A stretch of 5,424 nucleotides of DNA, taken from Oxalobacteraceae bacterium. GTDB lineage: Bacteria > Pseudomonadota > Gammaproteobacteria > Burkholderiales > Burkholderiaceae_D. The notes under the pieces were generated by a model. That model ran no database searches. It was not told the DNA's origin and worked only from the letters and a program-made list of their open reading frames with translations. Position numbers and translations under genes: made by a program. Location of the stretch: positions 1 to 5,424 of the forward strand of contig CANFGA010000250.1 of NCBI GenBank assembly GCA_947446335.1, given 5' to 3'. Positions 1 to 5,063 of this stretch are shown piece by piece. Within the stretch, counting starts at the first letter, position 1, and each line of letters begins with the position of its first letter.

Positions 1-794
1 AGCAATTGCATCAGCACCGTCTTTTGCTCGAACATGTCGAACATCTGGCGCAGCGAGGTCATGTTCGACGACAGGTCGCTCACGCTGAGCAAATTGCGCT
101 GGCCGGCGATCACCATCGCATCGGAATCATCGGCCATCGCTTCGCTGCCGGCCTCGACCGCGGCCTGCATCAGGCTGCCCATGTCGTCGCGCAACTGGCG
201 CAATTCGCCCTGCAAGCGCATGCGCACCGCATCGAACGACAGCCCGCCGTAATTCTGATTGATGTAATTGGCCGATTGCACCAGTTGTGCCGGCGTGTAA
301 TCGGCATCGGTCAGCAACAAGCGGTTCTGCACATCGCCACCGGGGCCGACGATGACGAGCAAGATCCGCTTTTCGGACAGGCGCAGAAAGTCGATCTGCT
401 GGAACACCGATTCGCGGCGCGGGCTGAGCACGACACCGGCAAACTGCGACAGCGATGACAGCATCTGCGCCGCGCTGGCGATCATCTTTTGCGGTGGCTG
501 GGCTGGCAAGCGCATCCGCATCCCAACCTCTTGCTCATCTAAGTGCTGCACCGTCAGCAGCGTGTCGACGAAGATCCGGTAGCCGCGCGGAGTGGGGATC
601 CGTCCAGCCGAGGTGTGCGGACTGGCCACGTAACCCATCTCTTCGAGACCGGCCATGATGTTGCGGATCGTCGCCGACGACAGGTCGAGGCCGGACAGGG
701 TCGACAGCGCGCGCGAGCCCACCGGCTGGCCGTCGGCAATATAGCGTTCGACCAGCGCTTTGAGCAATGTTTTGGCACGGGTATCGAGTTGCAT
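1..794 (-). CDS. hrcA: Heat-inducible transcription repressor HrcA (C-terminus cut off by window edge)
   Basis: HrcA is the DNA-binding repressor that sits on CIRCE operators ahead of groE/dnaK-type chaperone genes and is kept active by GroEL. Reading the minus strand from ATG at 794-792 gives 264 uninterrupted codons. The N-terminus starts MQLDTRAKTLLKALVERYIA and continues with an SRALS segment, then a winged-helix region containing SSATIRNIM (residues 39-47) and EEMGYVASPHTSAGRIPT (about 51-68), which is the hallmark HrcA segment, followed by GYRIFVD. Further on are a GPGGDVQNR segment and a YTPAQLVQSANYINQNYGGLSFD segment, both typical of the HrcA core domain. The family is usually about 340 residues, so roughly 75-80 C-terminal residues lie outside the window. 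A weak AGAG ribosome site is at 804-807. The gene lies 90 bases downstream of the HAD gene on the same strand, so read-through from it is possible. I see no CIRCE element upstream. Confidence 0.96.
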   Translation of the reverse strand, partial: MQLDTRAKTLLKALVERYIADGQPVGSRALSTLSGLDLSSATIRNIMAGLEEMGYVASPHTSAGRIPTPRGYRIFVDTLLTVQHLDEQEVGMRMRLPAQPPQKMIASAAQMLSSLSQFAGVVLSPRRESVFQQIDFLRLSEKRILLVIVGPGGDVQNRLLLTDADYTPAQLVQSANYINQNYGGLSFDAVRMRLQGELRQLRDDMGSLMQAAVEAGSEAMADDSDAMVIAGQRNLLSVSDLSSNMTSLRQMFDMFEQKTVLMQL

Positions 795-860
795 GATTCT
801 ATTCTCTGGGTCAGGCGTAGTCGCAAGTTCTGCACTAGCGCCGTTGGAATCTCATTATGC

Positions 861-880
861 GCGCTGGCGCAGGCCAGCGC
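861..880 (-). other. Perfect GC-rich hairpin just after the HAD gene stop codon
   Basis: An 8-bp perfect stem, GCGCTGGC pairing with GCCAGCGC around a 4-base loop, lies only 4 bases beyond the HAD stop codon on the minus strand. No run of T follows on either strand, so it is not a standard intrinsic terminator. It could protect the 3' end of the mRNA, attenuate transcription into hrcA, or aid termination. The role is an inference; the stem itself is seen directly. Confidence 0.6.
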
Positions 881-884
881 TCCA

Positions 885-1595
885 TCATTCTCGCTGCACG
901 CTCGCCAGCCACGCCAGAAGCTCGTCAAAGTTGGCGCAGATCGCATCGGGCACAATGGCTTGCTGCTGCTGCACGTGGGTATCGGCGCGCTTGAGCCAGA
1001 CTGCACGCAAGCCGGCATTTTGCGCCCCGCGCACATCGTAATGCAGATCGTCGCCGACGTAGACCGCTTCGTGCGGCGCCACGCCGAGCATCTCGCAGGC
1101 GGCGTGGAAAATGGCCGGATCGGGCTTCGCGCTGCCAAATTGCGCCGCCGCCAGCGAGACTGAAAAATGCCCATCGAGGCCGATCGCGGCGAGGTCGGCA
1201 TTGCCATTTGAAATCGATCCGACCAGCATCCGCCCCTTCAATCTCTGCAAGCCCGGCAGCACATCGTCGTACAAGGTGACCGCATTGCGCGCGGCAAAAA
1301 AGTGGCGCATCGCGCCTTCGACATGGACACTGTCTTCGCCGGCTTGCTCGAACGCGCTGTGCAAGCCGATCCGGCGCAATTGGCCCAGATCGATCTTCAA
1401 GGCCGGTTGCAGCGCCAGCAACGCCATGCGCTGCGCGCGCAGATCGACGATGTCAAATTGCTGCGCCACTTTTGGCGCGTGGAGCGCCAGCCATGCGTGC
1501 AGCGCAATTTCAGCTTGCACGATGACGGGCGCGATCGGCCACAGGGTATCGTCGAGATCGAACAGGATCGCCTTGGGAGGCGTGGCATTGGTCAT
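885..1595 (-). CDS. HAD-superfamily phosphatase (haloacid dehalogenase-like hydrolase)
   Basis: This is a predicted cytoplasmic 236-residue hydrolase of the HAD superfamily, which transfers phosphate through a catalytic aspartate with Mg2+. All four motifs are present. Motif I is FDLDDTLW, with nucleophile D13 and acid/base D15. Motif II is SISNGN, with S129. Motif III is SAKPDP, with K157. Motif IV is VGDDLHYD, with D182, D183 and D187. A helical cap (about residues 20-110) lies between motifs I and II, as in subclass I enzymes such as phosphoglycolate phosphatase, YjjG-like nucleotidases and 2-haloacid dehalogenases. The tryptophan after motif I and the GDDLHYDVRGAQNAG stretch favour a phosphatase over a dehalogenase. 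The substrate cannot be read from sequence. The open frame continues upstream to an ATG at 1715, but I choose 1595: motif I then falls at the usual distance from the N-terminus, an AAGG lies about 10 bases upstream, and a -10-like box at 1618-1623 leaves a short leader. It is divergent from the phosphatase gene at 1719. Confidence 0.9.
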   Translation of the reverse strand: MTNATPPKAILFDLDDTLWPIAPVIVQAEIALHAWLALHAPKVAQQFDIVDLRAQRMALLALQPALKIDLGQLRRIGLHSAFEQAGEDSVHVEGAMRHFFAARNAVTLYDDVLPGLQRLKGRMLVGSISNGNADLAAIGLDGHFSVSLAAAQFGSAKPDPAIFHAACEMLGVAPHEAVYVGDDLHYDVRGAQNAGLRAVWLKRADTHVQQQQAIVPDAICANFDELLAWLASVQRE

Positions 1596-1617
1596 GGCAG
1601 CGTGGCCTTGGTTGAGC

Positions 1618-1625
1618 ATTATAAT
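1618..1625. promoter_or_regulatory. Palindromic ATTATAAT: -10-like box on both strands in a divergent promoter region
   Basis: The palindrome gives TATAAT on the plus strand (1620-1625), facing the phosphatase lipoprotein gene, and TATAAT on the minus strand (1623-1618), facing the HAD gene. A minus-strand start near 1611 would leave a leader of about 16 bases before the ATG at 1595. A plus-strand start near 1632 would leave about 87 bases. I find no good -35 hexamer at normal spacing on either strand, so promoter activity is an inference. It is the only AT-rich patch in the 123-base divergent gap. Confidence 0.4.
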
Positions 1626-1654
1626 GGGGCAGCCCAAGCTGGGGCAGCCCAGCG
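1625..1654. repeat. Short tandem direct repeat, period 15 bases
   Basis: The 12-base string TGGGGCAGCCCA occurs at 1625-1636 and again at 1640-1651. Each copy contains a small GGGC/GCCC dyad. The repeat lies directly downstream of the palindromic -10-like box, in the presumed 5' leader of the phosphatase lipoprotein and just upstream of the HAD promoter. It might be a tandem regulator site or chance duplication; nothing in the sequence decides. Confidence 0.5.
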
Positions 1655-1718
1655 GGCCATGCTGCATTGTCGCATGTCGCACTTGTCGGAGCAGGCCCTG
1701 GCCGATGCCATTCATTCC

Positions 1719-3176
1719 ATGCCGGGAGTTGCCGTGTCGTCACCACCATTTTCATTGCCGCGCTCTGCCTTGACTGCGCTTGTTCTGCCGCTTGCTCTGC
1801 CACTGTTTCTGGCCGGTTGTGCGGCGCTGGCGCCGCAGGCCGCGCCAACATTTTCTTCATTGGTGGTGCTGGGAGAAAATGGCGACGCCGTGGCGCGCGT
1901 GCTGATCGCCGCTGACACCTGCCCCGCCATCACGATCGATGGCCAGACCCGGACCATGCAACTGCGCGCCGCTGCCGGCACGCTGGCGCAGCGCAACACC
2001 GCATCCAAAGCGCAAGACTCGAAACCATCGGCATTTCCTGTGCTGACCTGCGACAGCGCCATCGCACCCGGCAGCACCAGCGCCAGCGTGCTGGGGCGAG
2101 CGTTGCCGCTGCCGCGGCTTGAGCCGAAGCGCATCGTCGTCATCGGCGACACCGGTTGTCGGATGAAGAAAAGCGGCAATGCTTACCAGGCTTGCAACGA
2201 TGCCGAGCAATATCCGTTCGCCAAGATCGCCGCCAGCGCGGCAAGCTGGAAGCCGGACCTGGTGGTGCATGTAGGGGACTTCCATTACCGCGAAAACGCT
2301 TGTCCCGAGGGCAATGCCGGCTGCCTCGGCAGCAGCTGGGGCTATGGCTGGGATGCCTGGCGCGACGATTTTTTCACGCCGGCAGCCAAGCTGCTGCAGG
2401 CTGCGCCCTGGGTCGTGGTGCGCGGCAATCATGAATCCTGCGCGCGCGCCGGCCAAGGCTACTGGCGCTTCATCGACCCGCGAGCGCTGCTGGCCGGGCG
2501 CGACTGCAACGCTGCAGTCGATGACCGGGACGGCGACTACAGCGCGCCGTATGCGGTGCCGCTGGGGCAAGATGCACAACTGCTGGTGATCGACAGTTCG
2601 GCGACGCGCTGGCAAGGCTTCGACGAAAAAAATCCGCAACAACAACACAGCCTGGAACGCTACCGCGCCGACTACTTGGCACTCGCAGCGCTGTCGCAGC
2701 GCGCCACCCACAACATCGGCCTGATCCACCACCCGATCCTGGCCTTCGATGCCGCAGCCAATGCCGACGGCGGCATCACGCTGCGGACAGGAGATGCCGG
2801 GCTGCAGCAAGCCTGGGGCGGGTTGGACAGCACGCTGCTGCCGCCGCGGATACAGCTGCTGCTCTCAGGTCATGTCCATCTGTGGGAACAGCTGAGCTTT
2901 TCCAGCGGCCACCCTAGCCAGTTGGTGGCCGGCTTTTCCGGTACCGAGGAAGATAGCGCACCCTTGCCAGCCAGCTTGCCGCCAGATGCCGCGCCGGCAC
3001 CCGGCGCCATCGTCGAGCACTTCAGCTCCTGGGTCGGCGGCTTCGGCTACATGACGCTGGAGCGCAGCGGGCCGCAGTCATGGGACGTGACGGTGCGCGA
3101 TGCCGATGGCGCCATCAAGAACACTTGCCGGGTCGAAGGGCGCAAGTCGCAGTGCGCGCTGGCCCAGGTGAAGTAA
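1719..3176 (+). CDS. Exported lipoprotein metallophosphatase with purple-acid-phosphatase-type metal motifs
   Basis: This is a 485-residue calcineurin-like metallophosphoesterase, predicted to hydrolyse phosphoesters on the cell surface or in the periplasm. The N-terminus has a hydrophobic stretch (about residues 17-32) ending in the lipobox LAGC, with lipidated C34. A beta-rich region of about 100 residues comes next, then the catalytic domain. Its motifs in order are IGDTGC (D144, G146), VGDFHY (D187, Y190), GNHE (N237, H238), LIHHP (H337/H338) and GHVH (H385, H387). This is the GDxG/GDxxY/GNHE/H/GHxH set of purple acid phosphatases, whose tyrosine binds Fe(III); ordinary metallophosphoesterases have DxH at the first motif. 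Several cysteines in the mature part suit an oxidising, extracytoplasmic location. The open frame reaches back to 1302, but that part overlaps the HAD gene antisense. I chose ATG 1719 because it places the signal peptide near the N-terminus. No good ribosome site is visible, and starts at GTG 1734 or TTG 1755 remain possible. The substrate is unknown. Confidence 0.88.
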   Translation: MPGVAVSSPPFSLPRSALTALVLPLALPLFLAGCAALAPQAAPTFSSLVVLGENGDAVARVLIAADTCPAITIDGQTRTMQLRAAAGTLAQRNTASKAQDSKPSAFPVLTCDSAIAPGSTSASVLGRALPLPRLEPKRIVVIGDTGCRMKKSGNAYQACNDAEQYPFAKIAASAASWKPDLVVHVGDFHYRENACPEGNAGCLGSSWGYGWDAWRDDFFTPAAKLLQAAPWVVVRGNHESCARAGQGYWRFIDPRALLAGRDCNAAVDDRDGDYSAPYAVPLGQDAQLLVIDSSATRWQGFDEKNPQQQHSLERYRADYLALAALSQRATHNIGLIHHPILAFDAAANADGGITLRTGDAGLQQAWGGLDSTLLPPRIQLLLSGHVHLWEQLSFSSGHPSQLVAGFSGTEEDSAPLPASLPPDAAPAPGAIVEHFSSWVGGFGYMTLERSGPQSWDVTVRDADGAIKNTCRVEGRKSQCALAQVK

Positions 3177-3238
3177 AGCAGCAGCGAGAAGCATGTATCC
3201 GGCGTGGCATGCACGGCCCCATGCAACCCGATATGCAC

Positions 3239-3244
3239 TAGAAT
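3239..3244 (+). promoter_or_regulatory. Possible -10 box (TAGAAT) for the repeat-lipoprotein operon
   Basis: TAGAAT matches the sigma70 -10 consensus at five of six bases and lies in the 177-base gap between the phosphatase stop and the first repeat lipoprotein. Transcription would begin near 3251, giving a leader of about 100 bases. No convincing -35 hexamer is seen at normal spacing, so this is weak evidence. Confidence 0.35.
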
Positions 3245-3255
3245 ACGCGCTCCGC

Positions 3256-3278
3256 ATGCGGGCACCAGATGCCTGCAT
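3256..3278 (+). other. Leader hairpin upstream of the repeat lipoproteins
   Basis: ATGCGGGCA (3256-3264) can pair with TGCCTGCAT (3270-3278) across a 5-base loop, with one G-U pair. There is no T tract, so it is unlikely to terminate the upstream phosphatase transcript. It would sit at the extreme 5' end of an mRNA started from the TAGAAT box. It may be a 5' stabilising stem or a protein-binding site; the role is an inference. The rest of 3177-3353 shows no gene. Confidence 0.45.
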
Positions 3279-3353
3279 CAGAGCGACCACCCCGCAACCC
3301 CGCGGCCGGCAGCAGCCACCCGTTGCAGCATCCCATTCGCCTTTGGAGAATTT

Positions 3354-3941
3354 ATGAAAAACTTGTATCTGCGTTCATGCGTGGCGCTGCTGTGCGCCAC
3401 CAGCCTGGTCTCTTGCGGCGGCGGCAGTGGCTCCGTTCTTGTCGGTGGCACGGTCACCGGCTTGACCAAGACCGGCTTGACGCTGACCAACAACAACGGC
3501 CCCGAGCTGGCCATTGCTCCAGGCACCGGCGGCGCCAACGTCACTTTTTCATTCCCTCAACTGATCGAGACCGATGGCAATTACAACGTCCAGGTCAAGC
3601 AGCAACCGAGCGCAGCCGTCTGCACGCCCAGGGTCAACACCAATGTCGGCAAGGGCACGTCCAACGTGGGCACGGTCTTCGTCGATTGCGTGACCAAGAC
3701 CTATGCGCTGAACGCGAACGTCACGGGCCTGGGCAGTGACAGCGTGATCTTGACCAACGGCGGCACCAATGATTTGGTCGTCGCAGCGAACGGCACCTCC
3801 ACCTTCCCGGTTCAGGTCGCCGACGGTGCGCCGTACACGGTGACGGTCAAGAAACAGCCAGCCGACAAGACTTGCAGCGTGACCAACGGCGCCGCCACCA
3901 TGCCTTCGGCAGCCGCCACCATCGCCGTCACATGCTCGTGA
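3354..3941 (+). CDS. Repeat lipoprotein A: two Ig-like beta repeats with paired cysteines, function unknown
   Basis: This is a 195-residue exported lipoprotein. The start ATG at 3354 follows GGAG at 3345-3348 by 5 bases. The signal peptide is MKNLYLRSCVALLCATSLVS, with lipobox LVSC (lipidated C21), then a GGGSGS linker. Two repeats follow. Repeat 1 (about 31-113) begins VGGTVTGLTKTGLTLTNN and repeat 2 (about 119-195) begins LNANVTGLGSDSVILTNG. Each then has a stretch of the form YxVxVKxQP, and each has one cysteine after that stretch and another near its end (C90/C112 and C174/C194, 19-21 residues apart). The spacing suggests one disulfide per repeat. Repeats of the form GTVSGLxGxGLVLxNN...YxVTVxxQPxxxxCxVxNGxG...VxVxC are widespread in proteobacterial secreted and surface proteins, usually with unknown role. 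The mature protein has little besides these repeats. The gene lies 38 bases upstream of a paralogue and is probably co-transcribed with it. Confidence 0.9.
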   Translation: MKNLYLRSCVALLCATSLVSCGGGSGSVLVGGTVTGLTKTGLTLTNNNGPELAIAPGTGGANVTFSFPQLIETDGNYNVQVKQQPSAAVCTPRVNTNVGKGTSNVGTVFVDCVTKTYALNANVTGLGSDSVILTNGGTNDLVVAANGTSTFPVQVADGAPYTVTVKKQPADKTCSVTNGAATMPSAAATIAVTCS

Positions 3942-3979
3942 ACCAGCCGCTTCCTAACATCCACATCCCGGAGAAATCA

Positions 3980-4576
3980 ATGCGCTCACCCAATTTGCAC
4001 ACCATCGCGGCGCTGCTCGTCGCGCTGGGACTGACCGCTTGCGGCGGCAAGGCCTCGTTCGCGATCAAAGGCAACATCAACCAGCTCGATTACCCTGGCC
4101 TGGTGCTGGCCAACGGTAGCGACACAGTCACACCGGGCGTCGGCGCCACCAGCTTCGTCTTCCCGAACAGCGTCGACTATGGAACGTCCTACGATGTCAA
4201 GGTCCAGACCCAGCCGCAACACATGACTTGCACCGTTTCCAGCGGCAGCGGTTCGGCTGGCCAAATGGCCAACATCGCGGTCAACGTCACATGTTCGATC
4301 AATGCGTACACGGTGGGCGGCACGATCACGGGCTTGACCGGAACCGGGCTAGTGATGTCCAACGGCAGCGATCCCGCCACGGTGGCGCCAGTGCCCGCAT
4401 CGCCGGTAGCAGACGTTGCATTCGTGTTTCCGACCAAAGTTGCTTTCGGCCAGGGTTACAGCATCGGCATCCAGGCCAATCCGGCCGGTCAGACTTGCAC
4501 GGTATCGCCTCCGCCCAACGGCACGATGGGCGACGCCAATGTCACCACCATCGCAGTGGCCTGCACCACACCCTGA
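3980..4576 (+). CDS. Repeat lipoprotein B: paralogue of the preceding gene, function unknown
   Basis: This is a 198-residue exported lipoprotein. ATG 3980 has GGAG at 3970-3973, 6 bases upstream, a strong ribosome site like that of its neighbour. The signal peptide is MRSPNLHTIAALLVALGLTA, with lipobox LTAC (lipidated C21), then GGK. Repeat 1 (about 27-106) contains YPGLVLANGSDTV, a YDVKVQTQP stretch and C84/C105. Repeat 2 (about 110-195) contains VGGTITGLTGTGLVMSNGSD, YSIGIQANP and C173/C195. The cysteine spacing again allows one disulfide per repeat. The whole architecture (lipobox at residue 21, two repeats, same cysteine plan) matches lipoprotein A, which points to gene duplication. The two differ in most loop residues, so the duplication is not recent. 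An envelope location is clear; adhesion, cell-surface structure or partner binding are only guesses. An intrinsic terminator lies 120 bases after the stop. Confidence 0.9.
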   Translation: MRSPNLHTIAALLVALGLTACGGKASFAIKGNINQLDYPGLVLANGSDTVTPGVGATSFVFPNSVDYGTSYDVKVQTQPQHMTCTVSSGSGSAGQMANIAVNVTCSINAYTVGGTITGLTGTGLVMSNGSDPATVAPVPASPVADVAFVFPTKVAFGQGYSIGIQANPAGQTCTVSPPPNGTMGDANVTTIAVACTTP

Positions 4577-4585
4577 TTGGATGCG

Positions 4586-4667
4586 GATAGATATGCATTA
4601 TTCGAATGGCTGACATTGAAAATGAAAATTTGATTTATATCATCTGACTCGGGATAATGCATCTGTC
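4586..4667. repeat. Long-loop inverted repeat in AT-rich spacer after the lipoprotein operon
   Basis: ATGCATTAT (4593-4601) is the exact reverse complement of ATAATGCAT (4654-4662). Outside these arms GATAG (4586-4590) can also pair with CTGTC (4663-4667) with one G-U pair, leaving a 2-base bulge on the left arm. The roughly 50-base loop is markedly AT-rich against the GC-rich surroundings. The whole spacer 4577-4695 shows no gene. The repeat could form a 3' UTR stem or be a pair of operator half-sites; function is not known. Confidence 0.55.
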
Positions 4668-4695
4668 TCCTCCAACTCCTCCAAGAATTGGATTC

Positions 4696-4724
4696 AGCCC
4701 GCTTTCATCAGCGGGCTTTTTTTT
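4696..4724 (+). terminator. Intrinsic terminator of the repeat-lipoprotein operon
   Basis: A perfect 7-bp stem, AGCCCGC with GCGGGCT, closes an 8-base loop and runs straight into eight T residues (4717-4724). This is a textbook Rho-independent terminator for plus-strand transcription. It ends the lipoprotein unit and insulates the riboswitch promoter starting 25 bases further on. A second small hairpin, CCTGAT/ATCAGG (4726-4741), follows at once. Confidence 0.92.
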
Positions 4725-4748
4725 GCCTGATTTTCATCAGGTGCCGAG

Positions 4749-4776
4749 TTGCCACGGCAGCAAGAAGCCGTATAAT
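4749..4776 (+). promoter_or_regulatory. Sigma70-type promoter for the cobalamin riboswitch and btuB
   Basis: A -35 hexamer TTGCCA (4749-4754, five of six consensus bases) and a perfect -10 TATAAT (4771-4776) are separated by 16 bases. The expected start is about 4783, immediately before the riboswitch. The -10 sits inside the dyad CCGTAT/ATACGG (4768-4780), which could also be a regulator site, though no regulator is identified. Confidence 0.8.
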
Positions 4777-4784
4777 ACGGCCAG

Positions 4785-4973
4785 TTTTGGTGCTCGCCGG
4801 CATGTTCATGTCGGCAGTTAAACGGGAAACACGATGCCGCCTTGGTGGCCAACGTGTGCTGCCCCCGCAACGGTAAGCAAGTGTCGCCCCGGCGACAAGC
4901 TGTCTCTTTCAACCACTGTGCCTAGGCATGGGAAGGTGAGGCAGTCACACTTGCCAGCCCGGATACCGGCCAG
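4785..4973 (+). ncRNA. Cobalamin (B12) riboswitch
   Basis: The leader shows the conserved cobalamin-riboswitch blocks in the right order: GGTGCTCGCCGG (about 4789-4800), AGTTAAACGGGAAACACG (about 4816-4833), GCTGCCCCCGCAACGGTAAG (about 4859-4878), CCACTG (4913-4918), GGGAAGG (4930-4936) and the B12 box CAGCCCGGATACCGGCC (about 4955-4971). In this family adenosylcobalamin or a related corrinoid binds the four-way junction, and a loop-loop contact locks the structure, turning off the downstream gene. The boundaries are estimated from the conserved blocks. The next gene is a TonB-dependent receptor of the BtuB type, the classic target in proteobacteria. Confidence 0.96.
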
Positions 4974-4980
4974 AGCAGGT

Positions 4981-5016
4981 GGAAGTGCGCGCAGCGATGC
5001 TGCAGCCCTTCCTTTT
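4981..5016 (+). terminator. Candidate riboswitch expression platform: hairpin followed by TTTT
   Basis: GGAAG (4981-4985) pairs with CTTCC (5008-5012) and, inside it, GCAGC (4991-4995) pairs with GCTGC (4999-5003) around a GAT loop; TTTT follows at 5013-5016. It starts 8 bases after the B12 aptamer, where a ligand-controlled terminator would be expected. The internal loop and short T run make it a weak terminator, so control of translation is the alternative. No clear ribosome site precedes btuB. Confidence 0.45.
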
Positions 5017-5063
5017 GACCTGGCCCACGGGGACGTCGGCCGGTCGCATACCCGATTGAAGCC

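Noticed and set aside
6..658. Plus-strand open frames at the left end
   Set aside because: These are antisense to hrcA, whose conserved motifs are continuous on the minus strand.
795..840. Possible heat-shock (sigma32) promoter for hrcA, CTTGCG followed by CCCAGA
   Set aside because: Both boxes are poor matches, the spacing is too short, and the start would fall almost on the ATG.
1596..1715. Longer HAD protein starting at ATG 1715 or 1619
   Set aside because: The added residues show no family similarity, they run through the repeat and the -10-like box, and motif I sits at the normal place with the 1595 start.
1302..1718. Upstream extension of the phosphatase lipoprotein frame back to an ATG at 1302
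   Set aside because: It lies antisense to the HAD gene, whose motifs are intact, and would bury the signal peptide and lipobox about 170 residues into the protein.
1857..2810. 317-codon minus-strand open frame
   Set aside because: It is antisense to the phosphatase catalytic domain, has no recognisable motif, and is the kind of long shadow frame expected in GC-rich DNA.
4606..4645. Possible promoter CTGACA plus AT-rich -10 in the spacer after the lipoproteins
   Set aside because: At normal spacing the -10 matches only three of six bases, and no gene lies before the terminator at 4696.
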